From Microbacterium sp. 3J1 (GTDB taxonomy: Bacteria > Actinomycetota > Actinomycetes > Actinomycetales > Microbacteriaceae), in assembly GCF_001049495.1 (NCBI RefSeq), contig NZ_CDWI01000011.1:992001-1056000 (forward strand): a stretch of DNA of 64,000 nt. Direction: 5' to 3'. Below the pieces are notes generated by a model. That model ran no database searches. It saw only the letters and a list, made by a program, of their open reading frames with translations, and was not told the DNA's origin. Below, in pieces: positions 16,368 through 23,943 of the stretch (position 1 is its first letter; every line of letters starts with the position of its first letter). Both the position numbers and the translations under genes were made by a program.

Positions 16368-17693
16368 GTGCAGCAGGACTCCCCCTCCCCCCTCTCGTCG
16401 CCGGGGTGGAGAGCCTGGCTGATCTGGTCCGTGGGCGTCGCGGCGTACGTTCTCGCGATCACGAACCGCACCTCCCTCGGCGCCGTAGGCGTCGATGCGG
16501 CCGATCGCTTCCAGGCCGACGCCTCCACTCTGGCCCTCTTCGCCGTGGTGCAGCTGGCGGTATACGGCGGGATGCAGATCCCGATCGGCATCCTCCTGGA
16601 CCGCTACGGATCGCGACCCATCATGACCATCGGGATGCTGCTGATGGCGGCCGGACAGCTCACCATGGCCGTCTCGCCCAGCATCGGGATCGCGATCTTC
16701 GCGCGCATCCTGCTCGGTGCGGGCGATGCGGCCATCTTCCCCGCCGTCCTCCGTCTCGTGGCCACCTGGTTCCCCGCGCAGCGCGGGCCCATCATGGTGC
16801 AGTTCACCGGCATCATCGGTCAGGCCGGGCAGCTGATCGCGCTCGTCCCTCTGGCCGCTCTGCTGCACGCGACCAGCTGGACCATCACGTTCGGCAGTAT
16901 CGCAGGGCTCGGCGTGCTGTTCACTGTGCTCGTCTGGTTGCTGATCCGCAATCACCCGATCGAGCGCGGAGCCGATGTCACGGTCGACACCGACACCGGC
17001 GTCATCCGCGTGGTGACCTCCTCGATCGACACCGGCGTAGGGATCAGAGCCGCGTGGGCGCACCCCGGGACGCGTCTGGCATTCTGGTCTCACTTCACGA
17101 CCCCCTTCGCGGGCACCGCCTTCATCCTGCTCTGGGGCATGCCTTTCCTCACCGCCGCACAGGGGTTCGACACGGCCCATGCGGCCGGGATCATCTCGGT
17201 CTACGTCGTCGCAGGCATGGCCCTCGGCCCGATCATCGGCGACCTCTCACGACGACTGCCGAATCACCGTTCGCTCGCCCTCGTCCTGCCCGCCGTCGGA
17301 GTGCAGCTGATCGCCTGGGTGACGGTCATCGCGCTCCCGGGGCCCGCACCGCTCTGGCTGCTCTACGGGCTCGCGGTCGCGCTCGCGACCGGCGGACCGG
17401 CCAGCATGATCGCCTTCGACCACGCGCGCACGCACAACCCGTCGCACCGCCTCAGCACGGCGACCGGTGTCACGAACGCGGGAGGCTTCATCGCCGCGCT
17501 CATCGCGATATTCCTCATCGGGCTGGCGCTCGACCTGCAGGGCGCGGGAACGCCGGAGACCTACTCGTTCGAGGCCTTCCGCGTCGCGTTCCTCACGCCG
17601 ATCCCGCTCTGGCTACTCGGAGTCGTCTTCATCGTCGTGGAGCGCAAGCGCACGCGGATCCGCATGGGACTGGACCCCGATCGCCGGCGCTGA
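16368..17693 (+). CDS. MFS transporter
   Basis: The 441-residue protein has twelve predicted helices. The loop 2-3 signature is degenerate but recognisable (GILLDRYGSRPIMTIGMLL) and RILLGAGDAAIFPAVLRL follows in helix 4. The N-terminal TNRTSLGAVGVDAADRF pattern is common in actinobacterial MFS proteins of unassigned substrate. The start is a GTG with a purine-rich TTGAGGG immediately before it and AGGAG 12 bases upstream, so either weak initiation or a near-leaderless message is possible. A GNAT gene follows after 20 bases. Confidence 0.8.
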   Translation: MQQDSPSPLSSPGWRAWLIWSVGVAAYVLAITNRTSLGAVGVDAADRFQADASTLALFAVVQLAVYGGMQIPIGILLDRYGSRPIMTIGMLLMAAGQLTMAVSPSIGIAIFARILLGAGDAAIFPAVLRLVATWFPAQRGPIMVQFTGIIGQAGQLIALVPLAALLHATSWTITFGSIAGLGVLFTVLVWLLIRNHPIERGADVTVDTDTGVIRVVTSSIDTGVGIRAAWAHPGTRLAFWSHFTTPFAGTAFILLWGMPFLTAAQGFDTAHAAGIISVYVVAGMALGPIIGDLSRRLPNHRSLALVLPAVGVQLIAWVTVIALPGPAPLWLLYGLAVALATGGPASMIAFDHARTHNPSHRLSTATGVTNAGGFIAALIAIFLIGLALDLQGAGTPETYSFEAFRVAFLTPIPLWLLGVVFIVVERKRTRIRMGLDPDRRR

Positions 17694-17713
17694 CTGCTCG
17701 TAGGATGAGGCGC

Positions 17714-18139
17714 ATGCGTCCCGTCTACACCTTCTCGAACGACCGTGCCCTGATCGATCGCGAGCTGGTGCACCGGTGGCTCAGCGAAGAGGCCTACTGG
17801 GCGAAGGGGCGGACCAGGGCGGTTCAGGATGCGGCGATCGACGCGTCGCGCAACTATTCGGTCCGTGACGCCGAGAACCGCCAGGTGGCCTATGCGCGTG
17901 TCGTCACCGACGGGGTGACGTTCGCCTGGCTGTGCGACGTGTTCGTCGAGGAGGCGACGCGCGGGAGCGGTGTCGGACGAGTGCTGGTCGAGGGAGTCAT
18001 CGACGACCTCCAGCACGGTTCGACGGTCAAGAGGATCATGCTCGCCACGAGCACGGCCGACGGACTGTACGAGAAGTACGGGTTCGCGGAGCCCTCGGGA
18101 CCGAGCCGCTACATGATCCGACAGATGCAGCGACCCTGA
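17714..18139 (+). CDS. GNAT family N-acetyltransferase
   Basis: 141 residues from the ATG at 17714; an in-frame ATG at 17705 would add three residues. The acetyl-CoA-binding core is visible as WLCDVFVEEATRGSGVGRVL, where the R-G-x-G-x-G/V pyrophosphate loop follows strand 4. YEKYGFAEPSG is the usual C-terminal strand. It resembles YjdJ/PanM-type small acetyltransferases that act on small amines. It follows the MFS gene by 20 bases and may be cotranscribed. Substrate unknown. Confidence 0.8.
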   Translation: MRPVYTFSNDRALIDRELVHRWLSEEAYWAKGRTRAVQDAAIDASRNYSVRDAENRQVAYARVVTDGVTFAWLCDVFVEEATRGSGVGRVLVEGVIDDLQHGSTVKRIMLATSTADGLYEKYGFAEPSGPSRYMIRQMQRP

Positions 18140-18177
18140 TCGTCGATCGAGCGATGGCCGGTGGCGGTTCGGGTGTC

Positions 18178-18933
18178 TCAGCGCCGCGCTCCGCGCATCG
18201 GCGTCCATCCGAACGGCACCGGGCCGTCGAACGCAGCCCGTTCGCGATCCGCCTGAGCGGACCAGCCCTGGGCTTGGCCGGCGGCGTCGAACGCGCCTCT
18301 GGCCACCCTCAGCCCGACGTCCTCGTGGTGCATCCGCGGACCACCGCCCCGACGCACCGACGCCCGGACGCTCCAGGAATCGTCGGCGAACCCTCCTCCT
18401 CGGAAGACGCGGTAGTCGTCGTAGCGGGCGGGGTCGAGCAGATCCCAGCACCACTCCCAGACGTTGCCGAGCATGTCGAAGAGCCCGTCCAGGTTCGGCA
18501 GCTTGCCGCCGACGTCCTGCGGCGAGGTGACACCATCGGCGCCGGTCCACGCGGCCTCGGCGAGCGGAGCGTAGTGCGGACCTGTGGACCCTGCGCGGCA
18601 GGCGAGCTCCCACTCCGCTTCGGTGGGTAGACGGTAGCCCTCGGCGGTCGTGTCCCACTCGACGTGCTCGCCATCGAAACGATAGACGGGGTCGAGTCCC
18701 TCCCACTCCGACGCCGCGTTGCAGAAGTGCACGGCACGGAGCCAGCTCAGGTCGGCGGCGGGTCGTCGCGGATGCCGAGAGGGAACGGGCAGGATCTCTG
18801 CGAACTGCTCCTCGGTGATGGGGAACACCCCGATCTCGAACGGTTCGATCTCGACCGAGCGCTGCACCTCGCGACGCGCGTCATGCAGAGTCACCTGGCC
18901 GCCGGGGATCCGTCGCAGCTCGATGTCCGTCAC
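18178..18933 (-). CDS. SUMF1/FGE-fold protein lacking the catalytic cysteines
   Basis: 251 residues from a GTG at 18933 that overlaps the stop of the upstream hydrolase gene in GTGA. The fold signature of formylglycine-generating enzymes is plain: RLPTEAEWELACRAG, MLGNVWEWCWDLL and VFRGGGFADDSWSVRASVRR. In true FGE the last motif reads GGS..C....C; here those two cysteine positions are Asp and Val. It therefore probably does not make formylglycine and belongs with the many FGE-like proteins of other or unknown function. No formylglycine-type sulfatase is in the window; the alkyl sulfatase at 1056 is a zinc enzyme that does not need it. Confidence 0.8.
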   Translation of the reverse strand: MTDIELRRIPGGQVTLHDARREVQRSVEIEPFEIGVFPITEEQFAEILPVPSRHPRRPAADLSWLRAVHFCNAASEWEGLDPVYRFDGEHVEWDTTAEGYRLPTEAEWELACRAGSTGPHYAPLAEAAWTGADGVTSPQDVGGKLPNLDGLFDMLGNVWEWCWDLLDPARYDDYRVFRGGGFADDSWSVRASVRRGGGPRMHHEDVGLRVARGAFDAAGQAQGWSAQADRERAAFDGPVPFGWTPMRGARR

Positions 18934-19688
18934 GCCCGAGGCGTCCGTTCCACCCATTCCGGGTACTTCGCGGCACGGCCGTCGCCGGAGGAGGTCCGTG
19001 TGACACGGCGGCGCACCCACGGACCCACGAACTCGCGGTAGTAGGCCAGGCCCGCGGGTCCCGCCGCGCTCAGCGCAGACGGAGACCACCACGTCGCGTC
19101 GGGTTCGAATCCCAGCGCGTGGAGCACGCGCGCGGCGACCCGGTGGTGTCCGGCGGAGTTCATGTGCAGTCGGTCCTCAGACCAGTACGTCGACTGGGCG
19201 AGCTCGCGGTCCGGCCAGTTGAGCGCCCGCACCACATCGGTCCGCCCCTCGATGCGGCGGAGCACCGCTTCGGAGAGCAGGTCGCCGCGCTTCTGCACGA
19301 GCGACCCCATCGGCAGCTGACCGCTCGGATTCGCGCCGGACAGGAGGATGACGGTGACCCCCTGCTCGTCGCACCGCCGGAGCACGCGGCTGAAGGCATC
19401 CGCGATGTGCTCGAGGTCAGTCCGCGGCCGCAGCATGTCATTGCCTCCGCCGTTGAACGAGAGGTGTGTGGGCCCCAGGGCGAGCGCGGGTTCGAGCTGC
19501 TGCTCGACGATCGGCCATGCGAGCTTTCCGCGGATCGCGAGGTTCGCGTAGCTGATGGTGCGGCCCGACGCATCGGCCCAGCCTTGCGCCACGAGGTCGG
19601 CCCACCCCCGCTCGCGTCCGTCGGGAAGGACGTCGCCGACGCCCTCCGTGAAGGAATCGCCGATGGCCACGTAGCGTACGTCTGTCAC
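18930..19688 (-). CDS. SGNH/GDSL-type hydrolase
   Basis: This 252-residue cytoplasmic protein begins at GTG. Block I is YVAIGDSFTEGVGD (nucleophile Ser near residue 12), the oxyanion Asn is in GGGNDM, and the catalytic Asp/His pair is in DRLHMNSAGHHRVA. This is a complete SGNH esterase or lipase active site. It overlaps the FGE-like gene by four bases, so the two are translated together. No signal peptide. Natural substrate unknown. Confidence 0.85.
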   Translation of the reverse strand: MTDVRYVAIGDSFTEGVGDVLPDGRERGWADLVAQGWADASGRTISYANLAIRGKLAWPIVEQQLEPALALGPTHLSFNGGGNDMLRPRTDLEHIADAFSRVLRRCDEQGVTVILLSGANPSGQLPMGSLVQKRGDLLSEAVLRRIEGRTDVVRALNWPDRELAQSTYWSEDRLHMNSAGHHRVAARVLHALGFEPDATWWSPSALSAAGPAGLAYYREFVGPWVRRRVTRTSSGDGRAAKYPEWVERTPRA

Positions 19689-19724
19689 CGGTTCAGCCTA
19701 TGCCGCTCCACGGGCATCACGGCC

Positions 19725-21077
19725 TCAGCGATCATCGAGGGCCTGCCCGCCCCGGTCGACGAGACCCCATGCGGCGGCGGCGGCGACGACGAAGCACGCT
19801 CCGAAGACGACGAACACGAGCGGCGCGCCCCCGGCCACGAGCATCACCGGCACCGCCAGGGGCGCGATGATCGAGGCGATGCGCCCCACACCGGCCGCCC
19901 AGCCGGCTCCTGTTCCTCGCAGCGAGGTGGGGTAGATCTCGGGGGTGACGGCGTAGAGGGCGCCCCAGGCGCCGAGGTTGAAGAACGACAGAGCCATGCC
20001 CGAGGCGATGATGGTCGCTTCGGCGGTGGACGTTCCGAAGAAGACCGCGGATGCGGCGGAGCCGACGAGGAAGACCGAGAGCGTCGTCCGCCTCCCCCAC
20101 ACCTCGATGAGCCAGGCCGCGACGGCATAACCCGGCAGCTGGGCCAGCGTGATGATGAGTGTGAACCCGAACGACCGCACGAGATCGAACCCGGCGTCGA
20201 CGAGGATGCTCGGGATCCAGATGAAAGCGCCGTAATACGCGAAGTTCACGCACAGCCACACGACCCAGAGACAGGCCGTGCGCACGCGGAACTCGGCGTT
20301 CCAGAGTGATGTCAGGCGCGCCCTCGAGGTCACCGCCATCGCACGCGACGCGGGTTCCCGCCGGATCGCAGGAGCGGGTTCGACCCCGGCATCCGCTTCG
20401 AAGGTCGAGACGATCCGATCCGCCTCCGCGATCCTTCCTCGCGAGGCGAGCCAGCGCGGCGATTCCGGCAGACCCCAGCGGACGATCAGGGCGTAGACGG
20501 CCGGGATGGCACCGAGCGCGAAGGCCCAGCGCCAGCCGTCCGCGGAGGCGGGGATGACGAAGTACGCGATGAGCGCCGCGGCGGTCCACCCCACCGCCCA
20601 GAAGGCCTCGAGGATCACGATCAGCCGGCCACGCATCCGAGCGGGTGCGAACTCGCTCACATACGTCGACGCCACCGGCAGCTCGGCTCCGAGGCCCAGC
20701 CCGACCAGGAACCGCAGCGCGAGGAGCGCGGCGATCCCGCTGACGAGTGCGCTGGCGCCCGTCGCCACGCCGTACACGAGCAGGGTGAGGGCGAACACCT
20801 GTCGACGGCCGAGACGGTCGGCGAGCAGACCGCCCAGCGTCGCGCCGAGCGCCATGCCGATGAAGCCGACGGATGCGATCCATCCGGCGTCCGTCTTCGA
20901 GAGCCCCCACTGCTGGGTGAGGGCGGCGAGGATGAACGAGATGAGTCCGACGTCCATGGCATCGAGCGCCCATCCGACCCCCGATCCGGTGAGCAGCCGG
21001 AGGTGGCGCCGCGTGAACGGCAGATCGTCGAGGCGCCCGGCGAGCGAGGCACGGCTCGGCAACGAGGTGTTGGCCAT
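19725..21077 (-). CDS. MFS transporter, sugar-porter/aromatic acid symporter type
   Basis: The 450-residue protein has twelve helices. The signature GGLLADRLGRRQVFALTLLV lies between helices 2 and 3, and RFLVGLGLGAELPVASTYVS and PESPRWL mark the sugar-porter/AAHS/NaiP branch. LDAMDVGLISFILAAL in helix 1 (D-x-x-D) is typical of aromatic acid or niacin transporters in this group. It likely imports an organic acid or sugar by proton symport. Downstream and in the same direction is a coupled SGNH/FGE-like pair, 36 bases away. Confidence 0.85.
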   Translation of the reverse strand: MANTSLPSRASLAGRLDDLPFTRRHLRLLTGSGVGWALDAMDVGLISFILAALTQQWGLSKTDAGWIASVGFIGMALGATLGGLLADRLGRRQVFALTLLVYGVATGASALVSGIAALLALRFLVGLGLGAELPVASTYVSEFAPARMRGRLIVILEAFWAVGWTAAALIAYFVIPASADGWRWAFALGAIPAVYALIVRWGLPESPRWLASRGRIAEADRIVSTFEADAGVEPAPAIRREPASRAMAVTSRARLTSLWNAEFRVRTACLWVVWLCVNFAYYGAFIWIPSILVDAGFDLVRSFGFTLIITLAQLPGYAVAAWLIEVWGRRTTLSVFLVGSAASAVFFGTSTAEATIIASGMALSFFNLGAWGALYAVTPEIYPTSLRGTGAGWAAGVGRIASIIAPLAVPVMLVAGGAPLVFVVFGACFVVAAAAAWGLVDRGGQALDDR

Positions 21078-21120
21078 GACTTCATGTTAGGGCTCAGCTA
21101 CGTGACGCCCTGACCCCGGG

Positions 21121-22155
21121 TCAGTCCCGGTCGGCGAGGAGCCTCCGCACCCGCGGGATGACCTCGGAGCCGTACAGCTCGATGCTGCGCACCATCGCCT
21201 CGTGCGAGAGCGTGCCGGTGGCGTACTTGAGGTCGAATCGGCCGAGGTCGAGCGTCGTCACCGTGTCCGCGATCTTGGCCGCCACACGATCGGGCGAACC
21301 GACGTAGAGTGCGCCCGCCGGGCCGACGTCGTTCTGGAACCGCGCACGGCTGTACGGGGGCCACCCGCGCTCTCGGCCGATGGTGTTGTTCATCGCCTCG
21401 AACCCGGAGTACGCGGCCTCCCACGCCTCCTCGTCCGTGTCGGCGATGTGTCCGGGCGAGTGCACCGCGATCGGATGCGACGGCGTGCCGAACGATGCCA
21501 CCGACCGGTGGTAGAGGTCGACGAACTGACGGAAGCGTCCAGCCGGACCGCCGATGATGGCGAGCATCAGACCGAGGCCGTGACGCGCGACGCGGACGAC
21601 CGACTCGGGGCTCCCGCCGACGCCGACCCAGGTCCGCAGACCCTGCTCGGTCTTGGGGAACACGTCCGCGCGGTCCAGGGAGGCGCGCATGCTGCCGGAC
21701 CAGGTGACCGGCTCCTCCTTCAGGAGCTCGACGAAGAGCGCGAGCTTCTGCTCGAACAGCGCGTCGTAGTCGCGGAGGTCGTAGCCGAACAGCGGGAACG
21801 ACTCGATGAACGAGCCGCGTCCCAGCACGACCTCGGCACGTCCGTTCGACAGGGCGTCGAGCGTGGAGAACCGCTCGAACACGCGGACGGGGTCGTCGGA
21901 GGAGAGCACGGTGACCGCGGTGCCGAGACGGATGCGCTCGGTACGACCCGCGATCGTCGCGAGGACCATCTCGGGAGCGGACACGGCGAACTCCTTGCGG
22001 TGATGCTCCCCCACTCCGAAGAAGTCGACGCCGACTCTGTCGGCCATCTCCGCCTGATCGACGACATTGCGGATCGTCTGCGCCGCCGAGAGCAGCTCAC
22101 CGTCACCGCCTCGCGTGATGTCGCCGAAGGTGTCCAGCCCGAACTCGATGTCCAT
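21121..22155 (-). CDS. LLM class flavin-dependent oxidoreductase
   Basis: The 344-residue protein is a luciferase-like TIM barrel that uses FMN or F420. The N-terminal strand (MDIEFGLDTFGDITRGGDGE), FFGVGEHHRKEFAVSAPEMV and the RIRLGTAVTVLSSDDPVRV segment are characteristic of the LLM family. A purine-rich AGAAAGAGG lies upstream of the ATG. The natural substrate is unknown. It is followed after 43 bases by the MFS gene; a CTGACCC-C-GGGTCAG palindrome lies at that junction. Confidence 0.85.
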   Translation of the reverse strand: MDIEFGLDTFGDITRGGDGELLSAAQTIRNVVDQAEMADRVGVDFFGVGEHHRKEFAVSAPEMVLATIAGRTERIRLGTAVTVLSSDDPVRVFERFSTLDALSNGRAEVVLGRGSFIESFPLFGYDLRDYDALFEQKLALFVELLKEEPVTWSGSMRASLDRADVFPKTEQGLRTWVGVGGSPESVVRVARHGLGLMLAIIGGPAGRFRQFVDLYHRSVASFGTPSHPIAVHSPGHIADTDEEAWEAAYSGFEAMNNTIGRERGWPPYSRARFQNDVGPAGALYVGSPDRVAAKIADTVTTLDLGRFDLKYATGTLSHEAMVRSIELYGSEVIPRVRRLLADRD

Positions 22156-22209
22156 GTCCGCCTCTTTCTATTCGAGTGAATGAACACCGGTCGGGCCGGA
22201 CGAATTCCC

Positions 22210-23886
22210 TCAGCGGGCCAGGAGGGCCGTTCGCAGGGTGTCGAGGCCGACGCCGCCCATGTCGAGCGCGCGCTTGTGGAACTCCTTGATGTCGAAGTCC
22301 GCGCCTCGCTCCGCCTGATAGGCGTCCCTCACCTGCTCCCAGATGCGCTGGCCGACCTTGTACGACGGAGCCTGTCCGGGCCAGCCGAGGTAGCGATTGA
22401 CCTCGAACTGGACGAACTGATCGGACATGTTCACGTTCTTGCGCATGAACGCCAGTGCGTAGTCCGCATCCCACACGCCCTCGCCGTCGAGACGCGGCTT
22501 TCCGAGGTGGACGCCGATGTCGAGGACGACGCGAGCCGCGCGCATCCGCTGACCGTCGAGCATGCCGAGCCGGTCGGCCGGATCATCGAGGTAGCCGAGC
22601 TGCTGCATCAGGCGTTCGGCGTAGAGCGCCCATCCCTCGGCGTGTCCCGAGGTGCCCGCGAGCAGACGGCGCCAGGAGTTCAGCTCGGCGCGGTTGTAGA
22701 CGGCCTGCGCGATCTGCAGGTGATGCCCGGGCACGCCCTCGTGGTAGACCGTCGTGAGTTCCCGCCAGGTGTCGAACTCGGTGACCCCCTCGGGGACCGA
22801 CCACCACATGCGTCCGGGACGCGAGAAGTCGTCCGTAGGACCCGTGTAGTAGATCCCGCCTTCCTGCGTCGGGGCGATCATGCACTCGAGCGTGCGGATG
22901 GCCTCGGGGATGTCGAAGTGCGTCGCGCCGAGTTCGGCGACCGCACGGTCGCTCGTCTCCTGCATCCACTGCTGCAGCGCGTCGGTGCCGACGAGCTTGC
23001 GGGCGGGATCCGCCTCGAGATGGGCGACGGCCTCCTCGACCGAGGATCCCGGAAGGATCTCGTGCGCGATGGAGGTCTGCTCGGCGACCATGCGCTCGAG
23101 CTCCTCGCGTCCCCACTCGTACGTCTCGTCGAGGTCGATCGTCGCCCCGAGGAAGCGGCGCGAGTTCAGCGCATACAGCTCGCGGCCGACCGCGTCGACC
23201 TCGCCGGCCGCCGGAGCGAGCTCCTCCGCGAGGAAGCGGCGGAGCTCGTCGTACGCCACGCGAGCGGCAGCCGAGTTGTCGGCGAGCGTCCGAGCGAGCG
23301 ATGCCGGCAGGTTGCCGTCCTCCGGGCCGGCATCGGCGACGAAGGCGGCGAAGAACCCGTCGTCCGCTGTGTAGCGGTCGATCTGGGTCGCCACCTCGAC
23401 CACCTGGCGTCGCGCCGGGGTGACGCCGGCCGCGATGCCCGCCCGCAGCGTCTCGGTGTACCCGCGCAGCGCATCCGGCACGGCGGCCAGGCGCGTGGCG
23501 ATCACCGACCAGTCGTCGGCGGATGCCGTGGGCATGAGGTCGAAGGCGGAGCGCACGTCCTGCGCGGCCGAGGCGATGACGTTCAGGTCGCGCAGATGCC
23601 ACTGCGCCTCATGCAGTTCGAGGTCGAGGCTGAGCTCGGCGGAGAGGTCGGCCTTCGTCACCTCGTCGATCGCGTCGACCGGCTCGAGGGCGGAGAGCGC
23701 GGCGAGGGTCGACCGGGTCGCGGCTGCGATCTCGTCGTGCCCCGCCGGGCTCAGGTCACCGAACCGGTCATTGACCTCGTCACGACCGATGTACGTGCCG
23801 AGGGTGGGTGCGAGCACCGCGATGGTGTCGACCCATTCATCGGCGACCTTGTCGATGGCGGAGGGGGTACGCGGAGATGAGGTCAT
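22210..23886 (-). CDS. DUF885 family putative zinc metallopeptidase
   Basis: 558 residues from the ATG at 23886; the GGAGG before it is unusually close (one base), so the start is the least certain point. The key motif is VYHEGVPGHHLQIAQ, the HExxxxHH-type zinc site of DUF885, distantly related to gluzincin carboxypeptidases. RLMQQLGYLDDPADRLGML and the helical character throughout also fit. No signal peptide is visible, so it is cytoplasmic. Single gene, same direction as polA. Confidence 0.85.
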   Translation of the reverse strand: MTSSPRTPSAIDKVADEWVDTIAVLAPTLGTYIGRDEVNDRFGDLSPAGHDEIAAATRSTLAALSALEPVDAIDEVTKADLSAELSLDLELHEAQWHLRDLNVIASAAQDVRSAFDLMPTASADDWSVIATRLAAVPDALRGYTETLRAGIAAGVTPARRQVVEVATQIDRYTADDGFFAAFVADAGPEDGNLPASLARTLADNSAAARVAYDELRRFLAEELAPAAGEVDAVGRELYALNSRRFLGATIDLDETYEWGREELERMVAEQTSIAHEILPGSSVEEAVAHLEADPARKLVGTDALQQWMQETSDRAVAELGATHFDIPEAIRTLECMIAPTQEGGIYYTGPTDDFSRPGRMWWSVPEGVTEFDTWRELTTVYHEGVPGHHLQIAQAVYNRAELNSWRRLLAGTSGHAEGWALYAERLMQQLGYLDDPADRLGMLDGQRMRAARVVLDIGVHLGKPRLDGEGVWDADYALAFMRKNVNMSDQFVQFEVNRYLGWPGQAPSYKVGQRIWEQVRDAYQAERGADFDIKEFHKRALDMGGVGLDTLRTALLAR

Positions 23887-23943
23887 CCCTCCAGCGTAGC
23901 CCGCCCCATCGACGCAGCACATGGACCGATGGGGAGGATGCGG

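Noticed and set aside
21110-21124. CTGACCC-C-GGGTCAG palindrome at the end of the LLM gene
   Set aside because: It overlaps the stop codon, has a one-base centre and no T tract, and differs from the TCACCC/GGGTGA family. It could be an operator for the MFS gene but has no further support.
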